DNA of 64,000 nt, from positions 310,001 through 374,000 of the forward strand of contig JAYELS010000005.1 of the NCBI GenBank assembly GCA_034717695.1. The letters run 5' to 3'. The DNA is from NAT127 sp034717695. GTDB lineage: Bacteria > Pseudomonadota > Gammaproteobacteria > Pseudomonadales > Porticoccaceae. The notes under the pieces were generated by a model. The model saw only the letters and a program-made list of their open reading frames with translations. It had not been told where the DNA came from and searched no databases. Every line of letters begins with the position of its first letter. The first letter of the stretch is position 1. Shown here piece after piece: positions 53,801 through 61,114 of this stretch. Made by a program: the position numbers and the translations under genes.

Positions 53801-54007
53801 GGCGGCGCCGGGGGCACCTGGGGGAATTGTCGGCGAGGGGAACTCCCAGCGGGCCGGTCAGCCGTGGGTAGCCTGTCGCCACCGGTTCAATGGCGGCAGA
53901 GGGTAGGGAGCAAAAGTGTCAGCAATAAGGCGGATTGATGATGAAATCGCGAAGCCGGCCAGCGCCCCGGCGGGGGCGCAAATGCCCCGCCGCGATCATC
54001 GCCAGGC
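53801..54007. other. intergenic region upstream of phoX-like gene
   Basis: 207 bp between the moeB stop and the phoX-like start. A 7-bp hairpin (GCGCCCC at 53962-53968, GGGGCGC at 53973-53979) close to the moeB 3' end may end that transcript. The rest must contain the phoX promoter. I looked for 11-bp-spaced CTGTCA repeats and found only an isolated CTGACA half-site, so no Pho box is evident. Confidence 0.5.
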
Positions 54008-55189
54008 TCAGTAGCGCGGCAACCCCGGCTCCAGCTCCTCGATCCAGGCCAGGATGCCGCCCCGGAGGTTGTCCAGGTTCGAAAAACCCGCCTCTGCGAG
54101 CTGGCGGCAGGCGCTGGCGGAGCGGCTGCCGGTCTTGCAGTAGCAGATCACCCGGCGGGACCTGTCCAGCTGCGCCGCAACCTCCGCCAGGATGTCGAGG
54201 GGTGCGGCGCGGCTGCCGGGGATATGGCAGATGTCCCGCTCCCAGGGGTCCCGCACGTCGATGAGCACGGTGTCCTCGTCGGCCAACAGGGCCTTCAGCT
54301 CGCCGGGGGATATCTCCGCGAACGCCCCTTCCCGGGGCGCCTCGCAAACCACCCGGTAATCCTCGAGGGCAACAATGGTGGGCCGCTCGCCGCACACCGG
54401 GCACTCCTCGTCCCGGGCCGCGCGGAACTCGCGAAAGCGCATCCCCCTGGCGTCGTAATGGAGCAGGCGGCCGCTCAGGCTTTCGCCAATGCCGGTCAGC
54501 AGCTTGATGGCCTCCGTGGCCTGGATGCTGGCGATGATGGCGGGCAGCACCCCCAGCACACCGCCCTCGGCGCAGTTGAGCACCGTGCCCGGCGGTGGCG
54601 GCTCGGGGAAAAGGCAGCGGTAGCAGGGGCCGCCCCGGTGATGGAACACACTGGCCTGGCCCTCGAAGCCGGAGATGCTGCCGTACACCAGGGGCTTGCC
54701 GGCGAGCACGCAGGCGTCGTTGACCAGGTAGCGGGTGGCGAAATTGTCGGAGCCGTCGATCACCAGGTCGTAGCCCTGTATCAGTTGCAGGGCGTTGTCC
54801 GCCGAGAGCCACAGGGGGTAGGGGCGAATGTCGATATGGGGGTTGAGGGCAGCGAGCCGCGCCGCCGCCCGCTCCGCCTTGAGGGCGCCGATATCCCCGG
54901 TGGTGAACAGCACCTGGCGTTGCAGGTTGCTGTCCTCCACCCGGTCGCCATCGACGATGCCGAGCACCCCGACGCCGGCGGCGGCCAGGTACAGACCGAG
55001 GGGGGAGCCGAGGCCACCGGCGCCGATCAGCAGCACCCGGGCACCTTTGAGGCGCGCCTGCCCCGCCGGGCCGAAGTCCGCCAGCGCCAGGTGGCGGCCG
55101 TAGCGGGCGAGCTCTTCTGGGGAGAGCTCTTCTGGAGAGAGCTCTTCTGGAGAGAGCGCTGCCGATGAGAGCTCGTCAGGGCAAAACAT
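54008..55189 (-). CDS. moeB: MoeB/ThiF-type adenylyltransferase with C-terminal rhodanese domain
   Basis: A 393-residue E1-like enzyme that adenylates the C-terminal Gly-Gly of a ubiquitin-like sulfur carrier. Seen are the nucleotide loop GAGGLGSPLG (56-65), DGDRVEDSNLQRQ, the DGSDNFATRYLVND block, and two Zn CxxC pairs (CYRC and CPVC). A rhodanese domain follows from about residue 285, with active-site loop CYCKTGSRS that carries persulfide sulfur. The N-terminus has an unusual three-copy SPEEL repeat. ATG 55189 has GAGG upstream. It is last in a tight series after a BNR propeller and a MoaD/ThiS-like carrier, its probable substrate. Confidence 0.92.
   Translation of the reverse strand: MFCPDELSSAALSPEELSPEELSPEELARYGRHLALADFGPAGQARLKGARVLLIGAGGLGSPLGLYLAAAGVGVLGIVDGDRVEDSNLQRQVLFTTGDIGALKAERAAARLAALNPHIDIRPYPLWLSADNALQLIQGYDLVIDGSDNFATRYLVNDACVLAGKPLVYGSISGFEGQASVFHHRGGPCYRCLFPEPPPPGTVLNCAEGGVLGVLPAIIASIQATEAIKLLTGIGESLSGRLLHYDARGMRFREFRAARDEECPVCGERPTIVALEDYRVVCEAPREGAFAEISPGELKALLADEDTVLIDVRDPWERDICHIPGSRAAPLDILAEVAAQLDRSRRVICYCKTGSRSASACRQLAEAGFSNLDNLRGGILAWIEELEPGLPRY
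55109..55168 (-). repeat. 15-bp tandem repeat in moeB N-terminus
   Basis: Three in-frame units of GAGCTCTTCTGG(A/G)GA at 55109-55123, 55124-55138 and 55139-55153, and a fourth decayed unit at 55154-55168. On the coding strand they encode repeated SPEEL immediately before the conserved LARYGRHL. Confidence 0.9.
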
Positions 55190-55209
55190 GGCCAAACCTC
55201 ATCCGCGGG

Positions 55210-56310
55210 TCATCCCGGCGCCTCTTCCGGGCCCGCCGGGTCGAATCGCACCACATTGATGGGCGGCAGGTGGTTCGACAGGCACTGCCAGTGATCCCCC
55301 TGATCCTCGCTCAGCCACAGGTTGCCGGTGGTGGAGCCGAAGGCCAGCACCTCGCCGCTGGCATCGATATCGAGGCCGTGGCGGTACACCAGGTCCCAGG
55401 CCTTGGACTGGGGCAGCCCCGCCGTCAGCTGTTCGAAGGTCTTGCCGCCGTCCCGGGTGCGGTTGACCACCAGCCGGCCGTCCACCGGCACCCGGTACTC
55501 GTCCTTGATGCCGGGCACAAACCAGGCGGTGGCCGGGTCCCGGGGGTGCACCACCACGGCGAAGCCGAACACCGAGGGCTTCACCCCGGTGATCTCCGTC
55601 CACCGGTGGCCGCCGTCGTCCGAGCGGAAGATGCCGTTGTGGTGCTGAATCCACAGGCGGTCCGGGGACGCCGCGCAACTCACCATGCGGTGCACGTCCT
55701 GCATGGCGGGATCATGGGCCATGTCCGGGGGCAGAAATTCCGCCCGCAGCCCCTGGCCGGTGAGGTTCCAGCTGGCGCCGCCATCGGCGGATTCCCACAC
55801 ACCCCCGGTGGACACCGCCAGCCGTACCAGCCGGCTGTCGTGCGGATGCACGCAGATGGAATGGATACCGGGCTTGTCGTAACCGCCGCCCATCCACTTT
55901 TCCCGCTCCGGCCGGTTCCACAGGGATTCCACCAGGGACCAGCTCTCCCCCCGATCGGTGGATTGAAACAGGCCGCCGGGAATGGTGCCCGCCCACAGGG
56001 TGCCGGCCCGATCGCCCCCGGGCACCAGCTCCCAGATCTGCTCCAGGGCCGGGCCGTCCCCGTCACTCGCCTTGGGGAATGTGGGCGCGGCGATCTCGGT
56101 CCAGCGCGCCGACCCGGCCTCGGCCCGGTGCAGCTTGACGCCGAAATGCCCGAGGTTGAGGGCGGTGTACTGGTCGCCGTTGCGCGGGTCGGCCATCGCC
56201 ATGGACACCGGCTCACCCAGAAAACAGGGCTCGCCGCAGCGCCACTCGCCGTGGGATTTCTCGAAAATAAACAGCCCCTTGCGGGTGCCGACACGAAGTT
56301 TGGTGGTCAT
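55210..56310 (-). CDS. WD40/YVTN/BNR-like repeat propeller protein
   Basis: A 366-residue protein with sialidase-type Asp-box (BNR) repeats: STDRGESWSL, SADGGASWNL, SDDGGHRWTE, TRDGGKTFEQ and SEDQGDHWQC. It has no signal peptide and no clear glycosidase triad, so it is probably cytoplasmic and not a true sialidase. It starts VGTRKGLFIFEKS after ATG 56310. The MoaD/ThiS-like gene is 19 bp upstream and moeB 20 bp downstream, so all three should be made together. Function unknown. Confidence 0.87.
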   Translation of the reverse strand: MTTKLRVGTRKGLFIFEKSHGEWRCGEPCFLGEPVSMAMADPRNGDQYTALNLGHFGVKLHRAEAGSARWTEIAAPTFPKASDGDGPALEQIWELVPGGDRAGTLWAGTIPGGLFQSTDRGESWSLVESLWNRPEREKWMGGGYDKPGIHSICVHPHDSRLVRLAVSTGGVWESADGGASWNLTGQGLRAEFLPPDMAHDPAMQDVHRMVSCAASPDRLWIQHHNGIFRSDDGGHRWTEITGVKPSVFGFAVVVHPRDPATAWFVPGIKDEYRVPVDGRLVVNRTRDGGKTFEQLTAGLPQSKAWDLVYRHGLDIDASGEVLAFGSTTGNLWLSEDQGDHWQCLSNHLPPINVVRFDPAGPEEAPG

Positions 56311-56329
56311 TTCCCTGATCTCCCTGAAG

Positions 56330-56599
56330 TCAACCGCCGGAAAGCGCCTGCATCACATCCACCCGGGACGCCGGGGCCAACGGATCGCTCAACCGCGCCC
56401 TGTCCCGGATCAGCGCCCCATCCACAAAAATCGCCACGTGCTTGCGCAGCCGATCCTGGTCATCAAGGATGTAGCCGCCGAGACGGGGATTCTCCGCAAA
56501 CACCTGCCGCAGTGCCTCCATCACCGTACTGGCCGCCACATCCCGGGGCAGGCAGTCCACATGGCGCTTGAGGTTGTCGGTGAAGGAGATGATGGCCAT
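56330..56599 (-). CDS. MoaD/ThiS-like ubiquitin-fold sulfur carrier
   Basis: An 89-residue beta-grasp protein starting MAIISFTDNLKRHV and ending VDVMQALSGG. The C-terminal Gly-Gly is the hallmark of carriers that are adenylated by MoeB/ThiF enzymes and thiocarboxylated or conjugated. The internal YILDDQDRLRKHVAIFVDG and LSDPLAPASRVDVMQALSGG match the MoaD pattern. It is the first gene of the carrier-propeller-E1 cassette. Which pathway it serves is not evident: no other molybdopterin or thiamine gene is nearby. Confidence 0.9.
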   Translation of the reverse strand: MAIISFTDNLKRHVDCLPRDVAASTVMEALRQVFAENPRLGGYILDDQDRLRKHVAIFVDGALIRDRARLSDPLAPASRVDVMQALSGG

Positions 56600-56685
56600 T
56601 GCCTGTCCTCGACGGGCTCAACGCCGATAACGGTAGCAGATGTTTGCGATTCCAGCCCCGCCGCCGTTGATGGGCATCTGCCCCC

Positions 56686-57078
56686 CTACGAAGCGCCCAC
56701 CTCGGGAAAGGCCTTGGATGCCGCGATGGCATCGAAGAAGGCATGCACGCGGTAGACCAGCCCATCGCGAATGGTCATCAACTCGCAGTAATTATTTTCG
56801 TACACCCGGCCATCCTCGTACTCGAATCGGCCGGACATTTCGACCGCCACCCGATCCCCCTCGGCGGTGGTGCTCATGATGGTGAATCCCCCCACCTTGG
56901 CACTGGCGAGCATATCGAGGGAGCCCAGAAACTGCTCCCGATCGAGGTGGCCGATGCCGTTGAGCCACCAGTCCAGCTCCGGATGCAGCAGGGACGCCAC
57001 CGTGGCCTTGTCGCCGGATCCCACGGCGTTCACTACCCGCAATGCCACCTGGCGGTTGGCTTCTGTTTTGTCTGTCAT
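56686..57078 (-). CDS. NTF2-like / SnoaL-type fold protein
   Basis: A 130-residue nuclear-transport-factor-2-like protein. The pattern is an N-terminal helix (ANRQVALRVVNAVGSGD), LLHPELDWWLNG, then sheet segments MSGRFEYEDGRVYENNYCELMTIRDGLVYRVHAFFD. Such folds serve as small hydrolases, isomerases or binding proteins. It lies 86 bp upstream of the MoaD-like gene on the same strand; whether it belongs to the cassette is unclear. Confidence 0.85.
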   Translation of the reverse strand: MTDKTEANRQVALRVVNAVGSGDKATVASLLHPELDWWLNGIGHLDREQFLGSLDMLASAKVGGFTIMSTTAEGDRVAVEMSGRFEYEDGRVYENNYCELMTIRDGLVYRVHAFFDAIAASKAFPEVGAS

Positions 57079-57250
57079 TGTTATCGGTTTCCTGTGATGG
57101 TTGATGATCCTGTCGCGAAGAGACGGCGACGCAGCAAAGGGCGCTGTACTTTAGCAGATCGCTAGCCATCCCATCGCCAAGGAATAGGGCCCCTTGGCGA
57201 TGGCGTGACGGGCAGAGGTCAAGGCGGAAAATCCGTCGACAACGGGCGCT
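57079..57250. other. intergenic region
   Basis: 172 bp between two minus-strand genes. It should hold the promoter for the NTF2-like gene and perhaps the downstream cassette. No convincing operator, hairpin or small gene seen. Confidence 0.4.
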
Positions 57251-58627
57251 TTACAACACCTTTCCCGGATTCATGATGGCCTGGGGATCGAAACCGGCCT
57301 TGCACAGGGCAATCAACGCCATCTGATTCTCCGGCAAGCCCGACGCAAGCTGTGGCTTCTTCAACAACCCGATCCCGTGCTCCGCGGAGATACTGCCCCC
57401 TGACTCCCTCACCAGCCCGTACACCAAAGCCGACACCTGGGTTGCCATCCCGGCAAACGGCTGGTCGCGCCAACCTTCCGGCTGCAGGACGTTGAGGTGA
57501 ATGTTTCCATCCCCCAGATGCCCGAACCACAGGCTCGCCAATTGGGGAAATCGTTCGGCCAGCAGCGCCTCGATGCGCCGGATAAAGGCCGGCAGGTATT
57601 CCAGCCGCAGGGCGATATCGTGCTTGAGGGGCCTGTGGCGCGAGAGGCTTTCGGAGATGTTCTCACGCAGCTGCCACAGCTGTCGTGACTGACCCTCGGA
57701 CTGGCTGATCACCGCATCCTCCATCCAGCCGCGACGGCGGCACTCGTCGAAAAACATGACAATGTCGTTGTCGTCCCGGGGCCTGTCGAACTCCAAAAGA
57801 CCATAGCAGGGGGCGGAATTGGCGAACGGATTTTGCTGGCCGGTGTGGGCGGTCACGGCGGCGAGTGCCTGATCTGAAAAGAATTCGAAGGCGCTCAAGT
57901 TGAACGCCTTGCGGGCCAGTTGGAACAGGTCCAGCAGGTCGGTGATGGCCCGCGCCGCAACCACCATCACCGCCTGGGGTGGCGGCGGCGGCTGGAGCTT
58001 TACCGTCACTTCGCAGATAAAGCCGAGAATACCTTCGGAGCCAATAAACAGATGGCGCAAATCCGGGCCGCAGTTGTTTTTTACAAGGCCCCGATTCAGG
58101 TCGAGGATATCGCCGTTGCCGGTGACCACCCTGAGGCCCGTCACCTGCTCCCGGGTGCCGCCGTAGCGCAGCACCCGGATACCGCCGGCGTTGGTGGCGA
58201 CGTTGCCGCCGATCTGGCTTGAGCCGGAGGAGGCGAAGTCCACCGGGTAGAACAGACCCTGTTCACTGGCAAATTGTTGGAGGCGCTGGGTGATCACTCC
58301 CGCCTCGCAGGTGACGGACTGGTCCGCGGCCGAAAAGTGCAGGATGCGGTTCATGCGCTCCAGGGTCACCACCACCTCGCCGTCCTTCGCCACGGCGCCG
58401 CCGCTCAATCCCGTGCGCCCACCGGAGGGTACCAGGGGAATGCCGTGCCGGTGGGCGAGCATCACAATCTGTTGCACCTGCTCTACGGAATTGGGGCGGA
58501 CGACAAGGGAGGGGTTGGGCTGCCAGAGGGTGGTGCGATCGGTGCCGTAGGGAGCCATTTCCCGCCGGTCGGTGATGACGTATTTATTGCCGACGATGGC
58601 CTTGAACGAATCTGCGAATTTTTTCAT
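57251..58627 (-). CDS. FAD-linked 2-hydroxyacid dehydrogenase (GlcD/D2HGDH family)
   Basis: A 458-residue VAO-fold flavoprotein. The FAD-binding region has LVPSGGRTGLSGGAV and ASSGSSQIGGNVATNAGG, and the C-terminal oxidase domain has WFGHLGDGNIHLNVL and SAEHGIGLLKK. Relatives oxidise D-2-hydroxyglutarate, D-lactate or glycolate. The YGTDRTTLWQPNPSLVVRPN start fits D-2-hydroxyglutarate dehydrogenase. The ATG at 58627 begins at the conserved MKKFADSF; a longer in-frame extension into the hydrolase gene is not credible. No serA gene is adjacent. Confidence 0.9.
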   Translation of the reverse strand: MKKFADSFKAIVGNKYVITDRREMAPYGTDRTTLWQPNPSLVVRPNSVEQVQQIVMLAHRHGIPLVPSGGRTGLSGGAVAKDGEVVVTLERMNRILHFSAADQSVTCEAGVITQRLQQFASEQGLFYPVDFASSGSSQIGGNVATNAGGIRVLRYGGTREQVTGLRVVTGNGDILDLNRGLVKNNCGPDLRHLFIGSEGILGFICEVTVKLQPPPPPQAVMVVAARAITDLLDLFQLARKAFNLSAFEFFSDQALAAVTAHTGQQNPFANSAPCYGLLEFDRPRDDNDIVMFFDECRRRGWMEDAVISQSEGQSRQLWQLRENISESLSRHRPLKHDIALRLEYLPAFIRRIEALLAERFPQLASLWFGHLGDGNIHLNVLQPEGWRDQPFAGMATQVSALVYGLVRESGGSISAEHGIGLLKKPQLASGLPENQMALIALCKAGFDPQAIMNPGKVL

Positions 58628-58755
58628 GCCGGCGTCTCGGGCCCGGGGCGGCTGGGGTTGGCCGTGCACCGCCATTGGTGGGGCATGGACCGCTGTTGGG
58701 CTGCGCCCATTGGCCTGATCCAGCCTGCGGATTGGCGCGCGCCCCCTTTCACGGT

Positions 58756-59652
58756 CTACAACCCCAGCTGATCGAACACCCGCTGACGCAGGGCTGGGCT
58801 CTCGTTTGCCAGGTGGTGGCGGGCACCCTCGATCAACACCACCCGGGCGGCGGGAAATTTGCGCCGCAGCAGGCGCATGTTCGAACGCCAGGCGAGGGTG
58901 GTGTCGGCGGTACCCTGGAGGATGGTGAGGGGATAGTCCCGAGGTTGCATGGCCCGGCATTCCGCCACCCAGCCCTTCATGGCGCCCAGCCATGCGATGG
59001 GAATGTGGCGAGGCTGGAGCGGATCCCGGGCGATGAAGCGAACAAAGTCCGCGTCGTTGGAGTTGTCCATGAATGCCCGTCCAACCTGCTTGAGAAACCT
59101 GTGGCTGAGAGTATAGACAATGCGGTTCAGCCACCACCCGCGCGGCTCCACCAGGGGCGCAAGCAGGGCAACCCGATCGAGCCCGGCGCCGCCCCTGGCC
59201 AGGTAATTGAGCAGGATGGCACCCCCAGTGCTCTGCCCCACGGCCGCTACCGGCACGGGAAAAGCCTTGGAGATTTCCCTCAAAACAGCTTCGAAAACCT
59301 CGACGTAATGGGCGAAGGTGGCAATGCTGGCGCGCTCGCCGCTCGACAGCCCGTGCCCCGGCAGATCGAACGCCACCACACCATAACCCCGCTCCAGCAG
59401 GTGACGGATCAGATGGCCGAAGAGGCCGACATGGTCGAAATAACCGTGCAATACCACCACCACGCCCTTGTCGGGCGGGACCAGGGTTTTGTCGGGGAAC
59501 CAGTAGTGGCAGGCGATGGTGTAGCGGGGCAGCATCACCCGGCCCCAGCGGTGCAGGTATTTGTCGGCGTAATCCATGCCGTAGAGGCGCAGGTATTTTT
59601 CGGCGATCAATGCCTGCGCCGGGTCGGAATCCCGCGCCGGATCGAAATCCAT
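58756..59652 (-). CDS. alpha/beta hydrolase, lysophospholipase-like
   Basis: A 298-residue serine hydrolase. Oxyanion segment VVVLHGYFDHVGLF, AFDLPGHGLSSGER, nucleophile elbow VGQSTGGAILLN (GxSxG), acid region LQGTADTTL and terminal His in IEGARHHLANES. Lysophospholipase or monoglyceride lipase relatives are closest, but the substrate is unknown. The start is uncertain. The frame stays open upstream to 59835 through the GACGTC repeats, which is not likely to be coding; ATG 59652 is the first start after them, though it lacks a clear ribosome binding site. Confidence 0.85.
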   Translation of the reverse strand: MDFDPARDSDPAQALIAEKYLRLYGMDYADKYLHRWGRVMLPRYTIACHYWFPDKTLVPPDKGVVVVLHGYFDHVGLFGHLIRHLLERGYGVVAFDLPGHGLSSGERASIATFAHYVEVFEAVLREISKAFPVPVAAVGQSTGGAILLNYLARGGAGLDRVALLAPLVEPRGWWLNRIVYTLSHRFLKQVGRAFMDNSNDADFVRFIARDPLQPRHIPIAWLGAMKGWVAECRAMQPRDYPLTILQGTADTTLAWRSNMRLLRRKFPAARVVLIEGARHHLANESPALRQRVFDQLGL

Positions 59653-59697
59653 GTCCGGCAGGCTGGCGCGGAGATTGTCGATTTCGGCAGTTGTAAG

Positions 59698-59832
59698 CCT
59701 GACGTCAGACGCGAGACGTCTGACGCTTTTCGCGGCTTCGCCGCAAGTATCATCCGCTCCCGGCTCTCGCATCGTGACGTCAGACTTCTCCACCCGCTCT
59801 TGCGTCACACGTCCGGCGCCAGACGTCAGACC
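59698..59832. repeat. GACGTC repeat cluster, copy A, downstream of fba
   Basis: Several copies of TGACGTCAGAC-like sequence: 59700-59710, an inverted GTCAGACG / CGTCTGAC pair at 59704-59711 and 59717-59724, TGACGTCAGAC at 59775-59785, and CCAGACGTCAGACC at 59819-59832. A small GCGGC-TTC-GCCGC hairpin (59732-59744) lies in the middle. The related copy B lies on the other side of fba. Confidence 0.8.
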
Positions 59833-59837
59833 CAAAA

Positions 59838-60902
59838 TCAGTTGACCTGCGGATCCAGCTCGCCCTTCTCGTAGCGCTTGAACATGGCTTCAAGGCTCAG
59901 GGGCTTGATCTTGCTCGCCTGGCCGGCGGTGCCGAAGGCCTCGTAGCGGGCGAGGCAGATCTCCTTCATGGCCTTGGTGGCCACGGCGAGGTACTTGCGG
60001 GGGTCGAACTCGCTGGTGTTCTGGGCCAGGAAGCGGCGGATGGCGCCGGTGCTGGCGAGGCGCAGGTCGGTGTCGATGTTGACCTTGCGCACCCCGTGCC
60101 TGATGCCCTCGACGATCTCCTCCACCGGTACCCCGTAGGTTTCGGGGATGTCGCCGCCGAATTCGTTGATCACCCTGAGCCACTCCTGGGGCACCGAGGA
60201 GGAGCCGTGCATCACCAGGTGGGTGTTGGGGATGCGGGCGTGGATCTGCTTGATGCGCTCGATGGCGAGGATATCGCCGGTGGGGGGGCGGCTGAACTTG
60301 TAGGCCCCGTGGCTGGTGCCAATGGCGATGGCGAGGGCATCCACCTGGGTGGCATTGACGAACTGCGCCGCTTCCTCGGGATCGGTGAGCATCTGGCTGT
60401 GGTCGAGGGTGCCCTCGGCGCCGATGCCGTCCTCCTCCCCGGCGGTGCCGGTTTCCAGGGAGCCGAGACAGCCCAGCTCGCCCTCCACGGACACGCCGCA
60501 GGCGTGGGCCATGGCGACGGCGGTCTGGGTGACCCGCACGTTGTAGTCGTAGTCCATGGGGGTCTTGCCGTCCTCACCCAGGGAGCCGTCCATCATCACC
60601 GACGAGAAGCCGAGCTGGATGGAGCGCTGGCACACCGCCGGGCTGGTGCCGTGGTCCTGGTGCATCACCACGGGGATATGGGGAAATTCCTCGATGGCCG
60701 CCAGGATCAGGTGGCGCAGGAAGGGTGCCCCGGCGTATTTGCGGGCGCCGGCGGAGGCCTGCACGATCACCGGCGAGTCGGTCTCGTCGGCGGCCTCCAT
60801 GATGGCGCGCATCTGCTCCAGGTTGTTGACGTTGAAGGCGGGCACGCCATAGCCGTGCTCGGCGGCGTGGTCGAGGAGCTGTCTCAGGGAGATGAGGGCC
60901 AT
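59838..60902 (-). CDS. fba: class II fructose-bisphosphate aldolase
   Basis: A 354-residue zinc enzyme splitting fructose 1,6-bisphosphate into two trioses. Zinc-ligand and active-site segments are VVMHQDHGTSPAVCQ, MDGSLGEDG, VEGELGCLG, IGTSHGAYKF and LVMHGSSSVPQEWL, all in the pattern of the long class IIB (Calvin-cycle type) enzymes. ATG 60902 has AGGA eight bases upstream; an earlier in-frame start at 60920 is less likely. It is transcribed with pgk, epd and tkt, but a 212-bp repeat-containing spacer separates it from pgk. Confidence 0.97.
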   Translation of the reverse strand: MALISLRQLLDHAAEHGYGVPAFNVNNLEQMRAIMEAADETDSPVIVQASAGARKYAGAPFLRHLILAAIEEFPHIPVVMHQDHGTSPAVCQRSIQLGFSSVMMDGSLGEDGKTPMDYDYNVRVTQTAVAMAHACGVSVEGELGCLGSLETGTAGEEDGIGAEGTLDHSQMLTDPEEAAQFVNATQVDALAIAIGTSHGAYKFSRPPTGDILAIERIKQIHARIPNTHLVMHGSSSVPQEWLRVINEFGGDIPETYGVPVEEIVEGIRHGVRKVNIDTDLRLASTGAIRRFLAQNTSEFDPRKYLAVATKAMKEICLARYEAFGTAGQASKIKPLSLEAMFKRYEKGELDPQVN

Positions 60903-60958
60903 TGCTTTTGTCCTGTTCAAGTCTGCTGCCCGCTATGGGCATTGAGTTCTCAATGACA

Positions 60959-61106
60959 GGTCTGACGCTGGACGTCTGACGTCTGACGCAAAAGCGGAGG
61001 GCACCGCCTCGGTCTCGACATCTGCTTCCACAACCTCAGGCCAGAATTCTTCGGGCGGCCTTGCCGCCCGCCGTAGCGTCCGACGTCAAGGGTCAGACGT
61101 CAGACC
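60959..61106. repeat. GACGTC repeat cluster, copy B, between pgk and fba
   Basis: The element is bounded by perfect 9-bp inverted repeats GGTCTGACG (60959-60967) and CGTCAGACC (61098-61106). The left arm continues with tandem GACGTCTGACGTCTGACGC (60971-60989); the right arm has CGTCCGACGTC (61077-61087). A CGGGCGGC-CTT-GCCGCCCG hairpin lies inside (61052-61070). The layout of outer arms plus inner hairpin resembles copy A. Confidence 0.82.
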
Positions 61107-61114
61107 AAGCGCCC

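Noticed and set aside
55109..55168. Possible CRISPR-like repeat array
   Set aside because: Units are contiguous 15-mers without spacers and encode in-frame SPEEL inside moeB.
59698..61106. Insertion sequence carrying fba between inverted repeats
   Set aside because: No transposase gene and no target-site duplication seen; repeats are multi-copy within each side, so I report them only as a repeat family.
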